This document shows positions 58,196 through 64,000 of a DNA stretch of 64,000 nucleotides, one piece after another. This DNA is from Streptomyces narbonensis (GTDB taxonomy: Bacteria > Actinomycetota > Actinomycetes > Streptomycetales > Streptomycetaceae): NCBI RefSeq assembly GCF_014649015.1, contig NZ_BMSF01000010.1, forward strand, positions 276,431 through 340,430. Direction: 5' to 3'. Under the pieces are notes generated by a model, which was not told where the DNA came from, made no database searches, and saw only the letters and a list, made by a program, of their open reading frames with translations. Position 1 is the first letter of the stretch. Each line of letters starts with the position of its first letter. Made by a program: the position numbers and the translations under genes.

Positions 58196-58423
58196 GTGGA
58201 GGTCAAGATCGGCGTGCAGCACGCACCCCGGGAGATCGTTCTGGAGAGCGGGCAGTCCGCCGAGGAGGTGGAGCGCGCGGTGGCCGACGCTCTGGCCGGC
58301 AAGGCGCAGCTGCTCAGCCTCTCGGACGAGAAGGGCCGCAAGGTCCTCATCCCGTCCGAGAAGATCGCGTACGTGGAGCTCGGCGAGCCCGCCGTGCGTC
58401 GGGTGGGCTTCGGCGCCCTCTGA
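58196..58423 (+). CDS. DUF3107 family protein (TB9.4-like)
   Basis: A 75-aa protein, EVKIGVQHAPREIVLESGQS at the N-terminus then VPSEKIAYVELG-type C-terminal strand: the compact DUF3107 domain, universal in Actinobacteria, unknown function. The full length is the domain. The GTG at 58196 has CGGAGGGA upstream. It follows the TetR gene (162-nt gap without genes) and is closed by a strong terminator. Confidence 0.9.
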   Translation: MEVKIGVQHAPREIVLESGQSAEEVERAVADALAGKAQLLSLSDEKGRKVLIPSEKIAYVELGEPAVRRVGFGAL

Positions 58424-58439
58424 GTCCCGGATCTACGGG

Positions 58440-58474
58440 AAGGCCCGGCGGACCGTCACGGTCCACCGGGCCTT
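58440..58474 (+). terminator. Terminator after DUF3107 gene
   Basis: AAGGCCCGG, inner ACCGT/ACGGT stem, CCGGGCCTT then TCGTGT forms a long hairpin 17 nt after the stop. Confidence 0.85.
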
Positions 58475-58600
58475 TCGTGTGCCCGCCTCCGGCCGAACGG
58501 CCACGTCAGGGGGTACGGGGAGGATTGCCGTCAGAGCGCCGGGGGTAGGAAGGGCTACGACCGCAACAGCCGCCCCGCAGCACCCGCGAGGTGATCCGCC

Positions 58601-58870
58601 GTGTTCCTGGAAGCCCTCGGTTCCGCTCTGCTCGGCTTCGCCCTGGCCTGGGCCGCCGTGCACCGGCTGGCCGACCGCCTCCCCTCCCGGGGGACCGTCC
58701 TCATGACCGGCGCGCTGGGCGGCGTCTTCGGCGCGCTCGTCACGCACGGGGCGCTGGGCCCCGGCCACTTCCTCGCCACCCTCATCGGTGCGGTGGCGGT
58801 CGCGGCGGTGCTGCTCTCCCTGCTGATCCGCCCGGCCTCGCGCCGGCTGCGACGATCAGCGGCGGCGTGA
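58601..58870 (+). CDS. Small membrane protein
   Basis: An 89-aa protein with two or three hydrophobic helices (LGSALLGFALAWAAVHRL, TVLMTGALGGVFGALVTH, FLATLIGAVAVAAVLLSLLI) and an Arg-rich tail. GAGGTGATC lies upstream of the GTG. No known family is recognised. It is convergent with the MiaE-like gene (49 nt). Confidence 0.8.
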   Translation: MFLEALGSALLGFALAWAAVHRLADRLPSRGTVLMTGALGGVFGALVTHGALGPGHFLATLIGAVAVAAVLLSLLIRPASRRLRRSAAA

Positions 58871-58919
58871 ACAGCGCCGCTCGTCGACGTACGAGAGGAA
58901 GCTCCGGAGCCGCCGGGCT

Positions 58920-59642
58920 TCAGGCGGCCAGCCCGAGCGCGGCCATGCGCTTGGTGTGGGCCTCGGTGATCCGGGAGAACATCCGGCCGACCTCGGCGAG
59001 GTCGAAGCCGTCCGCGACACCGCCGACCAGCATCGTCGACAGCGCGTCGCGCTCGGCGACCACGCGCTGGGCCTGCGAGAGCGCCTCGCCCATCAGGCGG
59101 CGCGCCCAGAGCGCGAGCCGGCCGCCGACGCGGGGGTCGGCGTCGATCGCCGCACGGACCTTCTCCACGGCGAAGTTGCCGTGGCCGGTGTCGTCGAGCA
59201 CCGACAGGACGAGCCCGCGGGTGTCGGAGTCGAGCCGGGCCGCGACCTCCCGGTAGAAGTCGCTGGCGATCGAGTCGCCGACGTAGGCCTTGACGAGGCC
59301 CTCCAGCCAGTCCGACGGTGCGGTCTGGCGGTGGAAGTCGTCGAGTGCCTTGGCGAAGGGCTCCATCGCGGTGGTCGGCTCGGCGTCCACGGCCGCGAGC
59401 CGGTCCCGCAGCTGCTCGAAGTGGTGGAACTCGGCGGCGGCCATCTTCGCCAGCTCCGCCTTGTCTGCGAGGGTCGGCGCCAGCTTGGCGTCCTCGGCGA
59501 GCCGCTCGAAGGCCGCCAGCTCTCCGTAGGCCAGTGCGCCGAGGAGGTCGATCACGGCGGCGCGGTACTGGGGCTCGGCGGATGCCGTGGCCCAGTCCTC
59601 GGCGGCGATCCCGGTCGGTGTGGCGTTGTCAGGCGTCTCCAT
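58920..59642 (-). CDS. Ferritin-like (MiaE-type) protein
   Basis: A 240-aa all-helical protein with di-iron-type motifs: GELAAFERLAEDA, KMAAAEFHHFEQLRDRL (ExxH) and a later SDFYREVAARLD and DDTGHGNFAVEKV. This is the MiaE-like ferritin fold found beside rhlE in Actinobacteria (Rv3210c). MiaE hydroxylates tRNA ms2i6A; whether this homologue does is unknown. The ATG at 59642 gives METPDNATP; a GTG at 59651 has a better-placed GGGAG and may be the true start. Divergent from the DEAD-box helicase gene. Confidence 0.88.
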   Translation of the reverse strand: METPDNATPTGIAAEDWATASAEPQYRAAVIDLLGALAYGELAAFERLAEDAKLAPTLADKAELAKMAAAEFHHFEQLRDRLAAVDAEPTTAMEPFAKALDDFHRQTAPSDWLEGLVKAYVGDSIASDFYREVAARLDSDTRGLVLSVLDDTGHGNFAVEKVRAAIDADPRVGGRLALWARRLMGEALSQAQRVVAERDALSTMLVGGVADGFDLAEVGRMFSRITEAHTKRMAALGLAA

Positions 59643-59651
59643 GGAGCGCAC

Positions 59652-60035
59652 AATAGCCCGCTCCCGCCGCCGGGAAGGCCCTGGTCAGTCAGTGTGACCG
59701 TGCCCTCATCACGTTTTCTCCCAACACACATGCGCGATTCCGGGGTACAGTGATAAAGCGCCTGCTGAGTATGCGGACATGTTTTCGCACGTTCGGACGT
59801 ACACGGTGGGCCGACTCATGAATGAGGATGCCCGGTCGGTGGCCCGATCGGCTCCGGCCCGACAGCCCTTCCGGCGGACCCGCGGAAGGGTCACCTCAGC
59901 GGTACGACGCTCGAGCGACGGCAGTGGTCCCGTGCCACCTGGCCGGCTGTGATCTCCCGATCCGGCAGCCAGTGTTCCGGCACGGTACGACCCCCAGCGT
60001 TCGCCTCGTACCGCGTCCACAGAAGAGGCAGCACC
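59652..60035. other. Intergenic region between MiaE-like and DEAD-box genes
   Basis: 384 bp with no convincing gene. It should hold two divergent promoters. A hairpin CCCTTCCG/CGGAAGGG lies at 59866..59890, and an AT-richer patch with a near-palindromic CTCATGAATGAG lies near 59815..59826. If the helicase mRNA starts near 59750, it has a leader of more than 200 nt. Alternatively the helicase starts at GTG 59949. Confidence 0.6.
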
Positions 60036-62909
60036 CTGACTACGACTTTCCGAGAGCTCGGAATCCTTAGCGAGACGGCCGAGGCCCTTGAGGCCGTCGG
60101 TATCGTCAACCCCTTCCCCATCCAGGAGATGACCCTCCCGGTCGCCCTCACCGGCACCGACGTCATCGGCCAGGCCAAGACCGGCACGGGCAAGACCCTC
60201 GGTTTCGGCCTCCCCATCCTGGAGCGCGTGACCGTTCCCGCGGACGTCGAGGCCGGCCGGGCCAAGCCCGAGCAGCTGACCGACGCCCCGCAGGCGCTCA
60301 TCGTCGTCCCCACCCGCGAGCTGTGCCAGCAGGTCACCAACGACCTCCTCACCGCCGGCAAGGTGCGCAACGTCCGCGTGCTCGCCATCTACGGCGGCCG
60401 TGCCTACGAGCCGCAGGTCGAGGCGCTCAAGAAGGGCGTCGACGTCGTCGTCGGCACCCCCGGCCGTCTGCTCGACCTGGCCGGCCAGCGCAAGCTCGAC
60501 CTCTCGCACGTCAAGGTCCTCGTCCTGGACGAGGCCGACGAGATGCTCGACCTGGGCTTCCTGCCCGACGTCGAGAAGATCATGAACATGCTTCCGGCGA
60601 AGCGTCAGACCATGCTGTTCTCGGCGACCATGCCGGGCGCGGTCATCGGCCTCGCCCGCCGCTACATGTCGCAGCCGACGCACATCCGCGCCACCTCGCC
60701 CGACGGTGAGGGCGCGACCGTCGCCAACATCAAGCAGCACGTCTACCGCGCGCACAACATGGACAAGCCGGAGATGGTCTCCCGCATCCTGCAGGCCAAC
60801 GGCCGCGGGCTCGCGATGATCTTCTGCCGTACGAAGCGCACGGCGGCCGACATCGCCGAGCAGCTGGAGCGCCGCGGCTTCGCGTCCGGCGCGGTCCACG
60901 GCGACCTCGGCCAGGGCGCCCGCGAGCAGGCGCTGCGCGCCTTCCGCAACGGCAAGGTGGACGTCCTCGTCTGCACCGACGTCGCCGCCCGCGGCATCGA
61001 CGTCGAGGGCGTCACCCACGTCATCAACTACCAGTCGCCCGAGGACGAGAAGACCTTCCTCCACCGCGTCGGCCGCACCGGCCGCGCCGGTGCGAAGGGC
61101 ACGGCCGTGACGCTGGTCGACTGGGACGACATCCCGCGCTGGCAGCTCATCAACAAGGCGCTGGAGCTGGACTTCCACGACCCGGTCGAGACGTACTCCT
61201 CGTCCGCGCACCTCTACGAGGAGCTGGACATCCCGGCGGGCACCAAGGGCATCCTGCCCCGCACCGAGCGGACCCGCGCGGGTCTGGGCGCGGAGGAGCT
61301 GGAGGACCTGGGCGAGCCCGGCGGACGCCGTGGCCGCGGCCCGAAGGCCGACCGTCCCGAGAAGACGGAGGAGCGCCCGGCTCGTACGCGGACCCCGCGT
61401 CAGCGCCGGCGCACCCGTGGCGGCAGCGACCTCGATGACGCCCCGGCGTCGACGGCTCCGGCCACCACCGTGTCCGCCGCTCCGGCCGCCGCGGCCGCCG
61501 CGGTCGCCGCGGTCGCCTCGGTCGCCTCGGTGACCGAGGACGCCCCGGCCGAGTCCGGTCCGCGCACGCCGCGCCGCCGTCGCCGTACCCGTCCGGGCGG
61601 CCCCGGCATCGCGCAGGTCGCCCAGACCGCTCCGGTGGCCCAGGCGGCTCCGGTCGTGGAGGCCGCTCCGGTGGCCCAGACCGCTCCGGTGGCCCAGGCC
61701 GCTCCGGTCGTGGAGGCCGCTCCGGTCGCCAAGGCCGCTCCGGTCGTGGAGGCCGCTCCGGTCGCCAAGGCCGCTCCGGCCCCCGTCGCCGAGGAGCCGA
61801 GGGCTCCCCGTCGCCGGGCCCGCGCCGCCCGCCCGGAGGCCGTGACGGCCGCGCCCGTCTCCCCGGCCCCCGCGGTCCAGGAGGCTCCCCCGGCCCCGCG
61901 TCGTCGCCGTCCGCGTGTGCGGCCGGTCGAGGACACCGTCTCCTTCCAGACGGTCGAGACCGCCGCGGCCGCCCTGCGGAAGGCCCAGATCGTCGAGGCG
62001 CCCGCCGCCCCGGTCGTCGAGGCCCCCGTCGAGACCCCGGCCGAGCCGAAGAAGGCGCCGCGCCGCCGTACGGTCAAGAAGGCCGTCGCGGAGCCGGTCG
62101 TCGAGGCCGTCGCCGCTCCGGTGGCCGAGCCGGTCGTCGCCGTCGCCGAGGTCGTCACCGCTCCGGTCGTCGCCGTCGCCGAGGTCACGGCCGAGGTTCC
62201 CGCCCCGCGCCGTCGCCGCGTGGTCCGCAAGGCCACCAACGCCCCGGTGACCGTCGAGGCGCCGGTGGCCGAGGCCCCGGTCGCCGAGCCGGTCGCCGCA
62301 CCGGTCGCCGAGGAGGCCCCCAAGGCTCCCCGCGCCCGCCGCACGGCCCGCAGGCCCGCGGGTTCCCCGGTGACGGCCGAGGCCCCGGTGGCCGAGATCG
62401 TCGTCGAGTCCGTCGCGGCCCCGGTGGTCGAGGAGGCCCCCAAGGCCCCGCGTGCCCGCCGTGCCGCTCGCAGGCCCGCCGGTTCCCCGGTCACGGCCGA
62501 GGCCCCGGTGGCCGAGATCGTCGCCGAGGCGGTCGCGGCCCCCGTGGCCGAACCGGCCGCCGAGCCGGTCGCCGAGGAGGCCCCCAAGGCCGTCAAGGCC
62601 CCGCGTGCCCGCCGTACGACCAAGAAGGCCGCGGCCGCCGAGGTCGTCGCCGAGGTCGTCGAGGCCCCCGTGGCCGAGCCGGTCGCCGAGGAGGCCCCGA
62701 AGGCTCCCCGTCGACGCGCCACGAAGAAGGCCGTCGCCGCCGAGGCGCCCGACGCCTCGGAGCCGAAGAAGCCGACGCGTCGCCGTACGACGAAGAAGGC
62801 CGCTGCCGCCGAGGCCCAGGCCGTCGACGCCCCGGCCGCCGAGGAGGCCCCGAAGGCTCCGCGTCGCCGCACCACGAAGAAGGCGGCGGCGGCTCAGCCC
62901 GAGAGCTGA
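60036..62909 (+). CDS. DEAD-box RNA helicase with long repetitive tail (RhlE/CsdA-like)
   Basis: The protein is about 957 aa. Motifs in order: Q-motif region NPFPIQEM, I AKTGTGKT, Ia PTREL, Ib TPGR, II DEADEML, III SAT, V RGIDVEGV, VI HRVGRTGRAG. The helicase core is about 1-420. The remaining 500+ residues are a low-complexity Ala/Pro/Val/Glu tail studded with Arg/Lys clusters (PRRRR, RARRT, RRRTTKKA), probably RNA-binding and disordered. It probably acts in mRNA/rRNA remodelling. The apparent start is CTG 60036 with AGAGG upstream (LTTTFREL); no ATG/GTG/TTG lies nearby except GTG 59949. Confidence 0.9.
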   Translation: MTTTFRELGILSETAEALEAVGIVNPFPIQEMTLPVALTGTDVIGQAKTGTGKTLGFGLPILERVTVPADVEAGRAKPEQLTDAPQALIVVPTRELCQQVTNDLLTAGKVRNVRVLAIYGGRAYEPQVEALKKGVDVVVGTPGRLLDLAGQRKLDLSHVKVLVLDEADEMLDLGFLPDVEKIMNMLPAKRQTMLFSATMPGAVIGLARRYMSQPTHIRATSPDGEGATVANIKQHVYRAHNMDKPEMVSRILQANGRGLAMIFCRTKRTAADIAEQLERRGFASGAVHGDLGQGAREQALRAFRNGKVDVLVCTDVAARGIDVEGVTHVINYQSPEDEKTFLHRVGRTGRAGAKGTAVTLVDWDDIPRWQLINKALELDFHDPVETYSSSAHLYEELDIPAGTKGILPRTERTRAGLGAEELEDLGEPGGRRGRGPKADRPEKTEERPARTRTPRQRRRTRGGSDLDDAPASTAPATTVSAAPAAAAAAVAAVASVASVTEDAPAESGPRTPRRRRRTRPGGPGIAQVAQTAPVAQAAPVVEAAPVAQTAPVAQAAPVVEAAPVAKAAPVVEAAPVAKAAPAPVAEEPRAPRRRARAARPEAVTAAPVSPAPAVQEAPPAPRRRRPRVRPVEDTVSFQTVETAAAALRKAQIVEAPAAPVVEAPVETPAEPKKAPRRRTVKKAVAEPVVEAVAAPVAEPVVAVAEVVTAPVVAVAEVTAEVPAPRRRRVVRKATNAPVTVEAPVAEAPVAEPVAAPVAEEAPKAPRARRTARRPAGSPVTAEAPVAEIVVESVAAPVVEEAPKAPRARRAARRPAGSPVTAEAPVAEIVAEAVAAPVAEPAAEPVAEEAPKAVKAPRARRTTKKAAAAEVVAEVVEAPVAEPVAEEAPKAPRRRATKKAVAAEAPDASEPKKPTRRRTTKKAAAAEAQAVDAPAAEEAPKAPRRRTTKKAAAAQPES
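61620..62620. repeat. Coding tandem and dispersed repeats in the helicase tail
   Basis: Units rich in GCTCCGGTC encode APVAQ/APVVE/APVAK blocks (61620..61790). A larger unit of about 120 bp, encoding KAPRAR, RPAGSPVTAEAPVAEIV and an acidic run, is duplicated around 62325..62580. All are in frame with the helicase. Confidence 0.8.
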
Positions 62910-62929
62910 TCCCGCCCCGTCACGGCCGT

Positions 62930-62961
62930 GCGGCCCGGTCCCTCCCCAGGGGCCGGGCCGC
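62930..62961 (+). terminator. Hairpin after DEAD-box helicase gene
   Basis: GCGGCCCGGTCCC and GGGGCCGGGCCGC form a GC-rich stem 21 nt after the stop; no T-run. Confidence 0.65.
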
Positions 62962-63045
62962 GCGGCCGTTCGCGTCGAACCGCCCGCACGGCCGCCGGGC
63001 CCCGGCGCCCGCGTGCGTCCCCGCTCCCGCCGTTACAGTCCAGAT

Positions 63046-63936
63046 ATGAGCAAGCCCCGTTCCCTCGCACTGCCTCCCCGCACCCGTGCCCGCCGGCTGG
63101 TGACCGCTCGGGGCGACTTCGCCGTCCTCGACGCGACTCCCGAGGGCGAGCGGCGCGGGACGGTGCTGCTGCTGCCCGGGTACACCGGCAGCAAGGAGGA
63201 CTTCCTGGCGCTGCTCGGGCCGCTGAGCGAGGCCGGGTACCGGGCGGTCGCGGTGGACGGACGCGGCCAGCACGAGACCCCGGGCCCGCGCGGCCGGGCC
63301 GCCTACCGGCGCAGGGCGCTCGCGCTCGACGTGGTCGCACAGGCCGCCGCACTCGGGGACGGGCCCGTCCATCTGCTCGGCCACTCGTTCGGCGGCCTCG
63401 TCGCCCGCGCCGCGGCCACGCTCGCCCCCCGGGCGTTCCGCTCGCTCACCCTGCTCTCCTCGGGCCCCGGCCGGGTCGCGCGACCGCAGCGGATCCGGGT
63501 CCGGGTCCTGCGGGGCTCGCTGGCGCTGCTGCCGAAGGAGCGGGTCTGGCAGGCCACGCGCTGGCTGGACAGCCGGGGCGAGGAACCGGGCGCGGTCGAC
63601 GCGCCGGAGATCGTGGGCTTCCTGCGGCGGCGCTGGATGCGGACCCGGATCGCCCAGCTCGCGGGCGCCGGCCGGCTGCTCCTGAAGGACCCGGACGGCA
63701 CGCCGGAGCTGCTCGGGCTGCGGATGCCGCTGCACTTCGCGTACGGGGCGGACGAGATGGTCTGGCCCCCGGCGGAGCTGGCCGCGGCGGCGGCCCGCGT
63801 CGGCGCGCACCACACGGTGGTCGAGGGCGCGGGCCACTCCCCGAACGTGTCGCACCCGCGCGAGCTGACGGCCCGGCTCACCGGCTTCTGGGAGCGGGTC
63901 GCGGCCCGCACGGAGGCCGGCGCCGTAGCGCCCTAG
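63046..63936 (+). CDS. Alpha/beta hydrolase
   Basis: A 296-aa protein with LLLPGYTGSKEDF (oxyanion), nucleophile elbow GHSFGG, acid YGADEMVWPP and histidine GAGHSPNV: a complete serine-hydrolase triad. No signal peptide. Substrate unknown. The ATG at 63046 gives MSKPRSLALPP; its ribosome site is weak. It is downstream of the helicase gene behind a hairpin, so may have its own promoter. Confidence 0.9.
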   Translation: MSKPRSLALPPRTRARRLVTARGDFAVLDATPEGERRGTVLLLPGYTGSKEDFLALLGPLSEAGYRAVAVDGRGQHETPGPRGRAAYRRRALALDVVAQAAALGDGPVHLLGHSFGGLVARAAATLAPRAFRSLTLLSSGPGRVARPQRIRVRVLRGSLALLPKERVWQATRWLDSRGEEPGAVDAPEIVGFLRRRWMRTRIAQLAGAGRLLLKDPDGTPELLGLRMPLHFAYGADEMVWPPAELAAAAARVGAHHTVVEGAGHSPNVSHPRELTARLTGFWERVAARTEAGAVAP

Positions 63937-63980
63937 CTGTATTGATCACGAGCGTTGTTGACACTCGGCAGGTCTTGAAC

Positions 63981-64000
63981 ATGGCGAAGACCTCCGGTGT
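63981..64000 (+). CDS. Possible start of a further gene (partial)
   Basis: ATG at 63981 opens a frame MAKTSG to the window end, 44 nt after the previous stop. There is only a weak AGGT upstream. The 44-nt interval is less GC-rich than its surroundings (GTTGTTGACACTC). It could be a gene start or the edge of an inserted element; nothing more can be said. Confidence 0.25.

Overview
The window is high-GC actinobacterial chromosome, almost certainly Streptomyces. The evidence is third-position GC bias, frequent GTG starts, a WblC (WhiB7) gene behind a long attenuated leader, a perfect SigR-type promoter, and core Streptomyces families (PPA1309, UPF0182, TerD/AIM24, DUF3107, DUF3152). Gene content and order from UPF0182 to the DEAD-box helicase resemble M. 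tuberculosis Rv3193c-Rv3211: UPF0182, PDZ-Lon protease, DUF2342 protein, ThiF-like protein, ABC1 kinase, whiB7, uvrD2, mycoredoxin, nudC, adnB/adnA, ATL, moeZ, DUF3152, alpha/beta hydrolase, TetR, DUF3107, MiaE-like protein and rhlE. It is therefore conserved core DNA carrying Streptomyces-specific insertions. Orthology and family names come from recognition of the sequence; no search was run.

Layout. 1-3.2 kb: start of a catalase gene divergent from catR, then a Sel1-repeat gene between two identical initiator tRNA genes. 3.2-19.2 kb: UPF0182 membrane protein, PPA1309 protein, secreted PDZ-Lon protease, moaE, an SDR protein, a DUF2342 metallopeptidase-like protein coupled to a Nudix hydrolase, three AIM24 genes (one fused to TerD), a YgjP-type peptidase, a degenerate ThiF protein and an ABC1 kinase. 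19.3-24.3 kb: stress module with wblC and its leader (promoter, upstream ORF, terminator), uvrD2, a SigR-promoter mycoredoxin and nudC. 24.3-34.7 kb: M20 peptidase and the two AdnAB-like helicase-nuclease subunits, separated by two paralogous exported proteins. 35-42.8 kb: ATL protein, a pseudokinase/flippase-like protein, two tripeptidyl-aminopeptidase-like lipoproteins and moeZ.

42.9-48.2 kb is a compact minus-strand operon: PelF/Gt4C-type glycosyltransferase, polytopic membrane protein, sugar epimerase and spherulin-4 family protein. This set recalls bacterial Pel and fungal galactosaminogalactan clusters and is a candidate uncharacterised exopolysaccharide system.

48.3-54.3 kb is a peptide-type ABC transporter operon with two notable control features. 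It starts at a TTGACA-N17-CATATT promoter whose expected start coincides with the ATG of a 31-codon leader ORF ending in Cys-Ser. Between its two permease genes, 24-bp tandem repeats each carry a Shine-Dalgarno sequence and an ATG; together they form a 57-codon frame that exactly bridges the two genes. 54.4-64 kb: DUF3152 metzincin-like protein, alpha/beta hydrolases, FasR-like TetR regulator, DUF3107, MiaE-like protein and a DEAD-box RNA helicase with a long repetitive tail and an apparent CTG start.
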